Positions 26,032-43,208 of a DNA stretch of 64,000 nt are shown here, in pieces (the stretch's first letter is position 1; each line of letters opens with the position of its first letter). Both the position numbers and the translations under genes were made by a program. Source of the stretch: Neocallimastix lanati (nom. inval.) (lineage: Eukaryota > Neocallimastigomycota > Neocallimastigomycetes > Neocallimastigales > Neocallimastigaceae); NCBI GenBank assembly GCA_016946835.1, contig JACVTC010000113.1:232501-296500 (forward strand), written 5' to 3'. The notes below the pieces were generated by a model. The model was not told the DNA's origin and ran no database searches. It saw nothing but the letters and a program-made list of their open reading frames with translations.

Positions 26032-27552
26032 ATGATGAAAAATACTTTATATTTATTAATAACTTTATTATTGGTTACTTTCGTTTCCGCTGCTTGTCAA
26101 AATGGTCATTGTAATAAAGTTTTAGTTAAGAGAACTGTTACTAAAATCATTAAGGTTCCAAAACCTACTAATGAAAGCCAATTAATTGCTGACGTTGTTG
26201 ACGCTGTTCTTAATGAAAAATCTGCTAATGCCGAAACTAAGCTTAAGCTCATTGAAGATATCATCGATGCTGTAGAAGTTGATGCTGAAGTTGAAACTGA
26301 AACTGATGATAGTTCTAGTGATGAAGAAACTGAAACTACTACTATTCCAGTTACTACTACTACTACCACTACCACTACTACTACAACTACTACTACAACC
26401 ACAACTACCACTACCACTACTACTACAACTCCAGAACCAACCACTACTATCACCACTACTACAACTACTCTGGAACCAACTACTACCACCACCACCACTA
26501 CAACTACCCCAGAACCAACAACTACTACTACCACTACTATTACTACCACTATTACCACTACTACTACTACTACTACCACCACTACCCCAGAACCAACTAC
26601 TACAACTACTACTATCCAGGAATCAACTACTACTACCATTATCACTACCCCAACTCCAGATGAAGAATGTGATACAGAAGCTTTCGGTATTGTTCATGAT
26701 TTTAATGCCTTCTTCTTCGGTGATTTCACTGGTATTGGTTCTGATGTTCAAGGTAGATTAGCTGCTAAGGGAAACGTTGACATTAGCGGTGGTTACCAAA
26801 ATGGGGCTTATATCTATGATCCAGTAAGTCACAGTCATCAAAGTAGCTACAACTGTGATGATCCAAAGATGTCTGGTGATTTAAAGTATGCCATTGTTGC
26901 CGGTGGTTCTATCAATTATCATGATCATGGTGAAATTATCAACGGTGGTGTTGCCTACGAAAATGAAATTTCATTACCAAACTACATTAAGGAAGCTATT
27001 GAAAGATTCAAATGTCCAATTGATAAAATTTCAATTATTGATTTCGATGAAGTTAAGGATAATCTTACCAGCCTCTCCAAGAAAATTGATAAATTAGAAG
27101 GAAATGCTAAAACTACCGATGAATACGGTAAACTTGTTATTGATTTAGTTCCAGGTCAAAAGCAATATGTTATCAAAGCCGATAACATTTCTCAATACTG
27201 GGATGTTGAAATTAAAGAAAATGGAGTTGACGCTGATGACATTACCATCATTTTCAACCTCGGTGGTTCTGATATTACCTTAAAGGACTTTAACGTATCC
27301 TCCTTAAACAAGTATGCTTCTCACATTGTTTGGAACGCTTCAAATGCTAAGAGAATTCATATTGAAAACTTCCGTATTCAAGGTTCTCTTCTTGCTCCAA
27401 ATGCTGATATTGAAGGTACAAATGCTAATATTCAAGGTATTTTAATTGGTAACAACTTCAAGGGTAATCTTCAAGTCGATTGGGTTCCATTCTATGGTTG
27501 TATTGATACCAGTGAATCTAAGTCTTTCTTTGAAAAGATTTTAGGATTTTAA
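26032..27552 (+). CDS. Secreted Thr-rich protein with choice-of-anchor A-like domain, no CBM18
   Basis: 506 residues, intronless. A signal peptide (residues 1-20, hydrophobic core LLITLLLVTFVSA) is followed by a short segment with two Cys, where its paralogues have a chitin-binding module. Then come an acidic helical stretch (~50-100) and Thr runs broken by Pro-Glu-Pro (~100-207). The C-terminal domain (~211-495) begins with FNAFFFGDFTG, followed by SDVQGRLAAKG and SGGYQNGA, and near its end has ILAPNAD-type motifs (QGSLLAPNADIEG, NIQGILIGN). This is the pattern of the bacterial choice-of-anchor A / putative adhesive domain (TIGR04215-like, by eye). It ends with a short extra tail (KSFFEKILGF). 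No membrane anchor, GPI signal or fungal dockerin was seen. It is probably secreted and cell-surface or matrix associated; the ligand is unknown. Confidence 0.85.
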   Translation: MMKNTLYLLITLLLVTFVSAACQNGHCNKVLVKRTVTKIIKVPKPTNESQLIADVVDAVLNEKSANAETKLKLIEDIIDAVEVDAEVETETDDSSSDEETETTTIPVTTTTTTTTTTTTTTTTTTTTTTTTTTPEPTTTITTTTTTLEPTTTTTTTTTTPEPTTTTTTTITTTITTTTTTTTTTTPEPTTTTTTIQESTTTTIITTPTPDEECDTEAFGIVHDFNAFFFGDFTGIGSDVQGRLAAKGNVDISGGYQNGAYIYDPVSHSHQSSYNCDDPKMSGDLKYAIVAGGSINYHDHGEIINGGVAYENEISLPNYIKEAIERFKCPIDKISIIDFDEVKDNLTSLSKKIDKLEGNAKTTDEYGKLVIDLVPGQKQYVIKADNISQYWDVEIKENGVDADDITIIFNLGGSDITLKDFNVSSLNKYASHIVWNASNAKRIHIENFRIQGSLLAPNADIEGTNANIQGILIGNNFKGNLQVDWVPFYGCIDTSESKSFFEKILGF

Positions 27553-29011
27553 ATTTCCTAAATAAAAAAAAAAATAAATTACAAATAGTTTTTTATTAAA
27601 ATAAATGAGGTTTAAATATATATATATTAAAATTTTACTAAAAAGAATAAAAAAATAATTAAATTTGAAAAAAGTAAAAAAAAAAAAAAAGAAAAGAATA
27701 TATAATAGAATATATTTTTCATTTTTTATGAATTTTGAAAAAATAGCTTAAAAAAGAAATAAGAATTTTTCAAAAATAACATAAAAAAAAAAATTAATAT
27801 AAAATATTTTTTATTCTTTTATTATTTATTTTTTTTTAATATTATAGTAATTAATTTAATATAATAAGTTATAACAAAGATAAAAATTATTAAAAAAAAA
27901 AAAAAAAAAAAAAAAAGAAAAAAAGAAAACCTAAATAATATAAATATAAATATTTTTGAACATTTTCAAAAATATAATTATATTATTATCACCTAATTTT
28001 GTTTAATTAATATTATAAAAACTTTTTTTGAAAAAAAAAAGGTAAAAAAAATTTAAAGAAACTAATTTTTAATTCCTTTTTTTTTATTTATGATATTATA
28101 AATAATATAACTTTTTCATATAATTAATTATAAAAAAAAGAAAAAAAGAAATTCATAATACACTATATATATATAAAACTCATTTAATTATAATAATATA
28201 ATTAATAGATTTTTTTTTTTATGAAAAAAATCTCGTAATATATTTAATATAATTTCATAATGAAATTTACTTAAAAAAGAAAAACAAATTAAAACATATA
28301 ATAATGATTATCTTATAAATTGATAATCCTTTTTTTTTTTTTTTTTAATAAAAAAAAAAAAAAAAAAAACAAGTAATAAATAATATATATAAAAACAAAA
28401 CATGAAAAAAATTTATTTATTTATTTCTATATTTTATTTTAGTTTATTGTTTTTTATATTATGCTACTATTTTTAGTTTTTTTAAAAATGTTTTAAGACA
28501 TAATATATATTTAATATTTATTTTAAAATATGTGTATATATATACAGATAAAATTAATCACAATTTATGTTCTATATTTTTTAGTTAGAATTTTTTAATT
28601 CATTATCAATATATAAATTTTTAAATAATTTTTGGATTAAAAAAAAAAAAAAATACAAATAATTAGTATTATTTTAATAATTAAAAAAATTCGATAAAAA
28701 ATTTAATGGTCAAAAAATTCATGGAGTATAAAAAAAAAAAAAAAGATATTAAAATTATTATTATTTTCTCATATCAATTAGAGATGATAATATAAATTAT
28801 TTGTTTATACTCATTTGTATATTTTTGACATTTTTTTTTATAGAAATCATCTATTGGTAATAAATTTTGTTTCAACTATTTAATAACAAAAATAAATATG
28901 TAGACATATATTAATTTTATAAAATTTTAATTCTTATTTTCTTTTTCATTTTAAATAGTTTTAATTATTATTATTATTATTGTTATTATTATTATTATTA
29001 TTATAATATTA

Positions 29012-29165
29012 ATACATGATAATACTTAATTAATATTTATAATTAACAATATAAAATTTTGGAACTTTATCTTTTTTTTCTTTTAAAAATTTTAAATCTT
29101 ATACATGATAATATTTAATTAATATTTATAATTAACAATATAAAATTTTAGAATTTCATCTTTTT
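29012..29165. repeat. Tandem duplication of ~88 bp
   Basis: The block starting atacatgataatacttaa and running to the cttttttt after actttat is repeated immediately with a few substitutions. Confidence 0.75.
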
Positions 29166-29447
29166 TATTTTATTTTTTTTTTTTTAATTATAATATTTCT
29201 ATTATTTTCTTTAAATTAATAATTAATAAAAAATTAAATTTTTAATCTATCATAAATTATTAGATATTAAAATTGAAATAACATTTTAATATTTTTTATT
29301 TTGTTTTTATACTTCGTTTTTTTATTTATTTATTTACTTATTTATTTTTCTCATTTATTTTCATTTATTTTAATAAAATTTTTTTTAATTATAAACTTAT
29401 GATTAAAACAAATAGATAATTAAAAAAAAAAAAAAAGACAAAATATA

Positions 29448-29507
29448 AATTTAAATAAATAATAAAAATTATATATAATAATAAAAATTATATATAATAA
29501 TAAAAAT

Positions 29508-29545
<38 letters not shown>
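29448..29545. repeat. Three 22-bp-type repeats followed by AAT run
   Basis: The unit aataataaaaattatatat occurs three times from about 29460, then AAT repeats to about 29543. Confidence 0.75.
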
Positions 29546-29546
<1 letters not shown>

Positions 29547-29664
29547 TTAATATAAATAATAATTAAATAGATTAAATATTTAATAAATTTATTAAAATCA
29601 AAATGTATATTATTTTTTATTTGAATGATTGTGGATATCTAAAAACAAAAATAATAAAAAAGTA

Positions 29665-29695
<31 letters not shown>

Positions 29696-30739
29696 TTTAT
29701 TAAATTTGTATTAATTTTATTGAAATATGAAAACATTTTTTTTTATTTACAGAATTATTACGTTCAATTTTTTTTTTTTTTTTTTTTTTTTGTATTTTTA
29801 TTTTTGTATTATTATAGATATATATCATCTATCTTTTTATATATTAAATATTATGATAATAATAATATAAAAAATAAATATATATATAATATTATTATAT
29901 CTTATTTGATAGATTTATTATTTAAAAAAAAAAAAAAAAAGGCTTTCCAAATAATATTAAAAAAAAAGGTAGAAAATTATTTGACATTTTGAAAAATGAA
30001 ATTAAATATAAATAATAATTAAAAAGTAATTAATCTTTAAACAAAATTTAATAAAAATATTTATTGGCTTTAGAAGATAAAAATAGATAAATTTAATATA
30101 AATTAAAGTTTATTTACTCTTTTCAAAAACAAAAAAAAAAAAAAAAAAAAAAAGATTAATCTAGATATTGATTAAATTAATATAAATATACCATTTTTAT
30201 TTATATTACTTAACAAACTTTAATAAATAATAGAATTATTTATATTCAATTTTGGGTAAAATAAAAATAATAAAAAAAAAAAAAAAGAAAAACTAAAGAA
30301 CAATAAATGATAAACTAGTTTCTCATTCATTTATTAAATACTTTTTTTTTTTTTAATAAATTTTTAATTTTCTTTTTATTTAATATTTATATAAATATTT
30401 ATATATTTAATATTTTTTATAATTAATTATTAATATTGATTTCAAAAAAAAAAAAAAAAATAAAAGATATAAAAGAAAGAAATTTTCTTTAAATGGAATT
30501 TTTATTCATAATAAAATAATATAAAATTAATTTATTCATATAAAATATATAAATATAATTATAAAAAGAATTAAAAAAAATATTATTATTATTAATATAA
30601 TAATAAATAAAAAAAATAACTTTAAATTAATTATTCATTGTTTATAAACTTTGAATCGATTTTAATAATTAATTTATTATAAAATAAAAAAAATTTTTTT
30701 TTTTATTTTTTTATTTTTTTGTACAAAATTTTAAAAAAA

Positions 30740-31480
30740 ATGATGATGAAAAAAAGTATATATTTATTCATTGCTTTAGTATTGGCTACTTCTGCTACTG
30801 CTGAAAGATGTGGTAAAGGTATTGGAAAATGTCCAGAAGGTCAATGCTGTAGTAAATATGGTTATTGTGGTAAAATTGAATCTTATTGTGGGGTCGGTTG
30901 TCAATCGGAATTCGGTACTTGTAATCAACCGAAAAAAGTCACCGTTAAAAAGGTAGTTCTTACGAAAACTGCTACCGTCGTTAAGAAACCAAAGTCTACT
31001 AAATCTGATACTGCTAAATCTGATGCTGTTAAAGTAGCTGACAAAAATGAAAACATTGATAATCAAAAAAATGAAAAACTTGCTGATGAAATTGTTGAAG
31101 TTATTGATGAAATGATTGAAAGTAATGTTAAGGATGAAGAAGCCAAGAAGGAAATTATTGATGATATTATTGATGCTTTAGAAAAGAGTGATAATGAAGA
31201 GGAGAAAGAAGAAGCTGATGATTCTGACATTAAAATTGTTGAAGACAAGGATAGTGATGACGTTGAAGTAGTTGATGCTGAAACGGAATCTGGTACTGAT
31301 TCTTTCTCTGAAGATGAAACTGAATCTGAAGCTGCTGAAATTGAAACTGAAAAAGATAGTATTGCTTATACCACTACTACCACTACTACCACTACTCCAG
31401 TTCCAACTACCACAACCACAACTACAACCACAACTACAACAACAACAACTACTACTACTACCACAACTACTACAACCACA

Positions 31481-31511
<31 letters not shown>

Positions 31512-32380
31512 AAGCTCCAACTCCAACTGGTGAATGTTCAACTGAAGTTTTCGGTGTTGTTCAACAATTCAATGGTTTCTTCTTTGGTGATTTCACTGGT
31601 TTCAGTTCTGATGTTCAAGGTAGATTAGCTGCTAAGGGTACTGTTAATATTAGTGGTGGCTACCAAAATGGTGCTTTCACCTATGATCCCGTCAGTCACA
31701 GTCGTCAAACCTACTTAGATTGTACTGATGGTAAGATGAAGGGAGATATTAAATATTCTATCATTGCAGGATCTCTTAACTTCCGTGATGGAGGTGAAAT
31801 TCTTAATGGTGGTGTTGCCTACCAAAAGAGCGTTCAAATGCCAGGTTACATTAATGAAGCCATTAAGAGACACAAATGTTCCATTGATAAGAAAAACATT
31901 AATTCGATTGTTGACTTTGACAAAGAAAAGAAGAATGTATCAGGCATTTCTGAAAGATTAAGTCAACTTAAGGTGAACACCAAGAGTAGAAATGAATGGG
32001 GTAGACTTGTTATTGATTTAGTTCCAGGTAAGAAGGTTCAAGTGGTTAAGATTGATAACCTCAGTCAATTCTGGGGTATTCAAATTAATGAAAATGGCGT
32101 TAACATGAAAGATACTACGATCGTTTTCAACCTTAACTATGATAACGTTACCTTCATGAACTTTGATATTTCCAACTTAAATAAATATGCCACTAATATT
32201 CTCTGGAACATTCCAAAAGCCAGAAAAGTTCACATTGAAAACTTCCGTATTCAAGGTTCCCTTCTTGCTCCAAATGCTGATATTCAAGGTACTAACGGAA
32301 ATATTCAAGGTCAAATGATTGGTAACAGTTTCAAAGGTAACCTTCAAATCGATTGGGTTCCATTCTACGGTTGTATCTAA
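30740..32380 (+). CDS. Secreted CBM18 + Thr-rich linker + choice-of-anchor A-like protein (copy 1)
   Basis: 546 residues, intronless. I start at the first of three consecutive ATGs (30740), where the signal peptide begins (residues 1-21, ending ATSATA); in-frame codons further upstream lack an ATG. Residues ~24-60 form a hevein-type CBM18 with all eight Cys and the sugar-binding aromatic motif CCSKYGYCG. A Lys/Val-rich and then acidic helical region (~65-208) follows, then a Thr tract (~210-258), then the ~280-residue C-terminal domain (FNGFFFGDFTG, SDVQGRLAAKG, QGSLLAPNADIQG, GNIQGQMIGNS) ending at Cys-Ile. CBM18 modules bind chitin or chito-oligomers, so the protein probably attaches to the fungal wall and displays the adhesive-like domain through a stalk. 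The C-terminal ~283 residues are identical to those of the copy at 44604. Confidence 0.9.
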
Positions 32381-34356
32381 ATCAAACTTAAATCATAAAT
32401 TTATAGAATATTTTATATTATATTATTATTTTTTTTTTTTTTGTTATAAATATATTTTATTTTATATTTATAATAAAAATAAAAAATAAGAATATAATGA
32501 AATCAATAGCAATAAAAATAATAATAAAAATAGTAATAAAAATAGTAATATAAATGGTAATATTAGAAATAGAATTAATAAAATATTACTTATGAGTTTT
32601 TTATTATTAGTTTTAAAATAAAATGAAATTTTAATAGTAATCAATTTTTTTTTTCTTTTATTAAAATAAATTAAAAATTAACAAAAGATTCAGATATAAC
32701 AAAAAAACAAACAAACAAAAAAAAAAAAAAAAAAAAAAAAAAACATATATATCTAATAATAATTGTAATGTATATAAAAAAATTATTTATTTCATTTATC
32801 ATAATTTAATTTAATATAAGAATAATATATAATCATTTATAAAAACAATTATTAAAACAAATAAAAAATAAATTATTAAAAACTCTAAATCGTTTTAAAA
32901 ACTTTTTCCTTATTATTTTATTTTGGATTTTTATAATTTTGATATACTAAACATAATATAAACTTATTTAAATATTTTTTATTCATAAAAACTGATTATA
33001 TGATAATAAACAATTAAAAATAGTTATTAACATGGTAAAAATACATATTACTAATAATAACTAATTCTAATAACAGTAATAAAAAAGTAATTTAAATTTA
33101 GTAATATAATAGTTAATGATTATAATTTTCATTGCTAAGTCATAAAAGATTATAATAATGACTTAATATCGTTAATGATAATAACAAAAATAAAGTTATA
33201 GACTTAATATACATTAACAATTTAATATTAATTTATTTAAAATATTACGAAATTTTAAATAATCCATCCAAAATGAGCAAATTTTAATTTTTTTTTTATT
33301 TTTTATAAAAACAGGAGAAATTTTTAACAGAAATGGAAAAAAAAAATTTTTTTTTTTTGTTTTTTTTTGTCCTGTAATTATATAAAATTTTGAAAAAATG
33401 TTTAAAAAAAAATATTATTCTTTTTCTTTATTTTTATTTTATATATAATATTAAATTTAAATACTTATAATATATATAATTACGAAGTCAAATTATACAA
33501 CCACTACTATTATAAATAATATGTTTATAATAATGATAATTATTAATAATAAAATATAATTTATTAATATTAGACTATAACTAAAAAATTATAGAATTAT
33601 AAAATTCTTTAATTTAAAAAACAATAAAACAAATAAGATCTTGTTTTTTATTAAATAAATATATATATATATATAAATATATCATAAAAAAAAAAAGTTT
33701 AATAATAATTAATATGGTATGGAAGAGAATAATAAATGCAATAGTTGATATAAAATACTAATGAACTAATATTTAAATATTTATAGAAAATTAATTAAAT
33801 TTTAAATTAAAGAATATTAACAAAAAATGAATTAATAAATTTATTAATATCAAAAATAATGTAAAAAAAAAAAATTAATTATATTATTTTTTTCTTATAT
33901 TACTGTCAAATATACTGTATTCTGTATTTTGTATTTTATATATTGCTATTGTTTAAATTATTATATTTATAATATTTTTATATAATTTATTATATAAATT
34001 CAAACATATAAAGAAAGAAACATAAAAAGATATATGTGAAAAAGAAATACTAAATAAATAATAATATTGCTTATGAAATTGTTAATAATTTATCCTTAGA
34101 TATTTGGTAATCTGTGTAACTTTTTTCAAATTTAATTTAAATATTTTTATGGTGTTAAAAAAAAAAAAAAAAAAAAAAAATTATAAAACTTTAAATAAGG
34201 TTAATTTAAAATGTGAAAAACTTTACAACTTTCTTTAAACTGGTCTTATGATTGGTTAAAATTGACAATAGATTATTAATTTTTTTAATTTAAATTTTAA
34301 ATTGTAAATTTTTTGAAATTTAAAATTAAAATTAAAAATTAAAAAAAGAAAAGTAA

Positions 34357-34439
<83 letters not shown>

Positions 34440-34598
34440 GTTAATAAATAAATAAATAAATAAATAAATAAGTTAATAAATAAATAAATAAATAAATAAA
34501 TAAGTTAATAAAGAGTAAGAGATAAAATTAAAACAGTAAAAAAAAAAAAAAAAAAGTAATTTTTGTTAAAAAAAAATATTTTAAAAGAAAAATAAAGT

Positions 34599-34629
<31 letters not shown>

Positions 34630-34704
34630 TCAATGTCAAAAAAATAATATTATAATATTACCTTTTTTTAAAAGTTTAAAATTCTTACTTTACTTCATTT
34701 GAAA
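32381..34704. other. AT-rich intergenic DNA
   Basis: No gene seen. Homopolymers and AT repeats with an AAAT array near the right end (34351-34506). Confidence 0.6.
34351..34506. repeat. AAAT tetranucleotide array with three AAGTT interruptions
   Basis: About 38 copies of AAAT/AATA, interrupted regularly by aagttaat at about 34438, 34470 and 34502. It lies about 200 bp upstream of the ankyrin gene. Confidence 0.9.
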
Positions 34705-35937
34705 ATGAATACATATAATAAATTATATAATTTTATATATGAGATCAATGCTTCAAGACTCAAAAAGGCAATTGAAAACAATGACATTGTTAAGGTTAAA
34801 AGAATCATGAAAAGAACGAAAAACTATGTTATGAAGGTAAATGAATATTTACTGTGTAGAGCCATTGGTCAAAATTCTGAAATTTTTAAATTATTGTTTG
34901 AATATGCCAATGAAAAGAATATTAAATTAAATCTTACAGATAAATACGGATATGGCGTTACCCTACTTGGATGGGCCTTTAAGGAGAAAAACATTGAAAT
35001 TGCTAAAATGATCATTGATTATGCAAACAAAAATAGTATTATTTTGGATATCAATAATACTAGAAAACCACCATTATATTTTGCTTGCGAAATGAAAGAT
35101 GCAGAAGGTATAAAATTATTAATGGATTATGCGAATAAAAATAATATTATTTTAAATGTAAATTATAAATTTTGGGGGAAAGCATACTCTCTTTTAAATG
35201 CGACGTATAGTAATAACACGGAGGGAGTGAAATTACTAATCCAATATTGCAATGAGAACAACCTATTTTTAATTGTTAATGATAAGGATAGCTATGGCTT
35301 TTATCCGCTGTTATGGGCTACTCGACAGAACAATCTGGAAATAGTAAAATTGCTTCTTGAATACGCTAAAAAAAATAATATAATATTGACGCTTAATAAA
35401 ACAAAGCATTACTTAAGAGATAATATTTCCTATGCTGTTTTCTATAATAATATCGAGATGGTTAGAGTTATACTGGCTTATGCCAACGAGAATAATATAA
35501 TTTTTCAAACCAATCCGGTATGCCGAAATGAAGATTACATACTTTTAAACGCTATCAAGTATAACAGTACGGAAGTGGTTAAATTTTTAATTGAATACAC
35601 AAACAAAAACAATACGATATTGACCATTAATCAAGGATATTTTCATATTACTGATCATCCATTTATACGATCAATACTAGATAATAATATAGAAATGATT
35701 AAAATATTAGTGAATTATGCCAATGAAAAGAGTATTATGCTGAATGTAAATGAAGAAATAGAACCTAAAGTTTATCCTCTTTGCATAGCTTCAAAGATTA
35801 ATATTGAAATTGCTAAAATATTAATTGAATATGCTTTTGATCATAGAATTAAATTAAAATATAATCTGGATAGTATTACTCCCGAAGTTTACAATATACT
35901 AAAAGAAAAAGAGGAAGAATTGGTATATTTGATATAA
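34705..35937 (+). CDS. Ankyrin-repeat protein (possibly the 5' part of an ankyrin-SH3-HECT gene)
   Basis: 410 residues from the first ATG (34705). It is built of about nine degenerate ~37-residue ankyrin-type units with the recurring pattern Y-P-L-L-x-A-x-x-x-N-x-x-E-I-V-K-L-L-x-x-Y-A-x-x-N-x-I-x-L (clearest at GFYPLLWATRQNNLEIVKLL and the helix after it). No signal peptide or membrane segment; probably cytosolic protein binding. The frame ends in a Lys/Glu-rich helix before TAA. A GTATAT donor at 35923 is in phase 0, and an AG at 36166-36167 would continue the frame into the coiled-coil/SH3 exon of the next gene, so the listed stop may lie inside an intron. The gene sits between two AAAT arrays. 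Confidence 0.8.
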   Translation: MNTYNKLYNFIYEINASRLKKAIENNDIVKVKRIMKRTKNYVMKVNEYLLCRAIGQNSEIFKLLFEYANEKNIKLNLTDKYGYGVTLLGWAFKEKNIEIAKMIIDYANKNSIILDINNTRKPPLYFACEMKDAEGIKLLMDYANKNNIILNVNYKFWGKAYSLLNATYSNNTEGVKLLIQYCNENNLFLIVNDKDSYGFYPLLWATRQNNLEIVKLLLEYAKKNNIILTLNKTKHYLRDNISYAVFYNNIEMVRVILAYANENNIIFQTNPVCRNEDYILLNAIKYNSTEVVKFLIEYTNKNNTILTINQGYFHITDHPFIRSILDNNIEMIKILVNYANEKSIMLNVNEEIEPKVYPLCIASKINIEIAKILIEYAFDHRIKLKYNLDSITPEVYNILKEKEEELVYLI

Positions 35938-35974
35938 AATATTAATATAAATACAAATATAAATAATTAATAAT

Positions 35975-36085
<111 letters not shown>

Positions 36086-36149
36086 TATATAATATATATA
36101 TATATATAGCAAATCAGATGATTAATATAATAAATATATTATAATTTGC

Positions 36150-39913
<3,764 letters not shown>

Positions 39914-40004
39914 CTTAAAAAAAAATTCAAAAAAAAAAAGTAAGAATAAATAAAAAAAGGCAAAAATAAAAACAAATATACAATATTATTGTTTGCATAT
40001 ATAA

Positions 40005-40090
<86 letters not shown>

Positions 40091-40871
40091 GTATATATTA
40101 TATAAATAATATATAAAAATAACATAATATTTTGAATTAGATAATACAAATTATGAGTTTTGTAATTTAATTCAATATATTAATTTTATATAATATATAC
40201 AAGTAAAATTGCAATTTATATAGTTATAATCATTATTTTTGATAAAATTGCATATTTTTTATAAGTATCAATAAAACTAAACTGTCAGTAGTTTTATTTA
40301 TTTTATTTTAATTTTTTGTTAAAATTTTAAATTTATATATATTAAAATAAAATAAAATAAAATAAAATAAATTAAAATTAACAATAATAAATCAACAATA
40401 TAAACAAATAAACATATACAATTAACAATAATTAATAATTAGTAGTCAATAATTTTATAGTCAATAACTTATTATCAATAAAATAAAAAAAAATGAAAGA
40501 ATTGTTTTTTTATGATAAATAAACAATTACAACATACATAACTTTTTAATAATATTAATTTTTGAAAAATTTTTAATCAAAAATAATATTATTTTACTTT
40601 GAATTAATCAATAAACAAAACAAAACAAAAAAAAAATAGAGTAATAAATAATAATTATTGCTTAAAAAAAATCAAAGAAAAATAAAAAGAAAAAGAAATT
40701 TAAATTGAAAAATTATTATTTTATATCATATTTAATATTATTATATTATATTATAAAAAGAATTAAAATAGTTATTATTATAATATATATATCTATTAAA
40801 AAAATAATACAACATTAAATTATATTTTATCGTTCATTATTAATAATAAAAAAAACAAAAAAAACAAAAAG

Positions 40872-40902
<31 letters not shown>

Positions 40903-41775
40903 ATGATATTTATATCACTTAAAAATATCATTATATTACATTTTATTTATATAAAATAAATTACTTTAATTCTGATTACTTAAAAGTATTTTAATATATT
41001 ATATTTAACAATTTATTTATATAAAATAAATTAACCTAAATTTTGACTTTATCGATTTTCTTGTAATTAAAATTATTTGTATTAAAGCAATTGAATAAAA
41101 TAAAAAAAAAAAAAAAATTAAAAAATACTTTCTTATTATTAAATCATTTTCATAATATTTATATATTTAATTAAATATTAATTTAGTTAATTAATATGTA
41201 TGTTATTAATTATACCAAAAATAAATAATAAAAAATAAAAAATAAAAAATAAAAAAAAAAAAAAAATAAAAAAAAAAAATAAAATTTTTTTTATCAATTT
41301 ATTGTCATATATAAAAAATTTCATCTTCTATATACATTTATTAATTAAATAAATTATTAGAACTAAAAATCTTTTTTAAAGATTTTCCAAAAATAAATAT
41401 AATAATTATTTTTTAAATACTTTAATAATTTTTTTTAATTCAATCATTATTTATTAGAAGTATATTATTTTTAAAACAATAAAAAAAAATTTAAGAAATT
41501 ATATATATATATAATGTTAATATGAAATTTTTTACAAAGCCATCTTTTAATCATTACAAGATGGTCATTTGTATCATTAATGTAATTTTATTAAACTTTC
41601 ATATATATATATATATTATATTTAAATATCTTATTATCGTTAATATTTTACCCATTTTTTTTTATTAAGTTTTTCATGTCATTTTTTTTTTTTCTAATTT
41701 CATTTATATTTATTAAATTATTAAAAATTTTTTATGAGAAATAATTATTTTTTTCTTCCTTTTTCTCTTTCTTTT

Positions 41776-41815
<40 letters not shown>

Positions 41816-42959
41816 GAATAATAATTTTTTTTCCCTTCCTTATTATTAATAATAATTATTTTTTTTTGTCTTTTTTTCATTATATTGTTTAATATAATTT
41901 TTTTGATACAGTTTATTATATGTTTCATTAATTTCATTTGTATCGAGTAATGTTTTAATTATACTAATATAAACATTTACACGATACAATAGAGTTCATT
42001 GAAAACTTTATTAATTTTTAATAATAAAAAAATATTAAAAATTAAATGAGATTAGAATTGAATTTTAGAATTCTTTTTAATTTAAAAAATAAAAACATAT
42101 AGGATCTCGCCTCATTTAAAAAATATTAATATTTAAAAAAAAAAAAAATCAATAATGATAATAATAATTAATAATAATTAATAATGATAATAATATGATA
42201 AAGAATAATAAATTTTAAAATATAATAATAATAATATAATAAAGAAATAATCAACTATAAATAAATATTAAATTTTAATAATTTTTTTTTAATATTAAAG
42301 CTTTTTAATATTATTAAATAATAGATTAATAAATGATATTATTCGTTACAATAGTTTATATGAAATAATAATTGATATTGAAATTAATAATAAACATTAT
42401 AGAAAATTAATTAAAAATTTAAATAATAGAAAATTAAATAATAATAAATAATAAAAAATAATAATAAATAAATAAATTTATCAATTTATGAATATCAAAA
42501 GTAATGTGAAAAATAAAAATAAATAATATAAAAATTTTTATATGATTTATTTTTTATTTTTATTTTTTTTTTTTGTATATTTTTATTTTTATTATTTATT
42601 TAAATTATTATTTATTATTTAATTATTTATTATTTAATTATTTATTATTTATTTAAATTATAATTTATTATTTAATTATTTATTATTTATTTATTATTTA
42701 TTATTTATTTGTATTTTTTTTTTTTTTTTTTAATTGTATTTTATATATAATTTTATTATTTATAAATTTTTTATAATTTTTTTTTTTTAATTAATTTTTA
42801 ATATAAAAAAAAATAAAGAAATATAAATTTAATTTATTCTTTAAAATGTTCTTTTGAGATAAAAATAAATAAAAAATAAAAAATAAGCTAAATTCATATA
42901 AATAATAATGATTTCTGTGACACCAAATATCAAACGTTATTTAAATAAGAAATAATAAT

Positions 42960-43208
42960 AATAAATAATAATAATTTTATATTATAATAATAATTTTATA
43001 TTATAATAATAATTATATATTATAATAATAATTTTATATTATAATAATAATTATATATTATAATAATAATTTTATATTATAATAATAATTATATATTATA
43101 ATAATAATTTTATATTATAATAATAATTTTATATTATAATAATAATTTTATATTATAATAATAATTTTATATTATAATAATAATTTTATATTATAATAAT
43201 AATATAAA
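42960..43208. repeat. 19-bp tandem array, about 13 copies
   Basis: The unit ttttatattataataataa repeats with alternating variants (tatatat instead of ttttatat). The unit is largely self-complementary, so the array could form many small hairpins. Confidence 0.85.

Larger units (their letters stand above)
27553..30739. other. AT-rich intergenic DNA between two secreted-protein genes
   Basis: No gene seen. It contains a short tandem duplication (29012-29165) and 22-bp repeats (29448-29545). An open stretch at 29720-29992 consists of T-, A- and AAT-runs and is not coding. The leader before 30740 is A/T-rich. Confidence 0.6.

Noticed and set aside
26106-26645. 179-residue Val-rich minus-strand frame
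   Set aside because: It is the antisense of the Thr tract of the secreted-protein gene (ACN codons read as GTN/GTA-type).
30719-30739. In-frame codons upstream of the ATG in secreted-protein copy 1
   Set aside because: They begin with TTG and would place a polar stretch before the signal peptide; the paralogue at 44604 starts at the equivalent of 30740.
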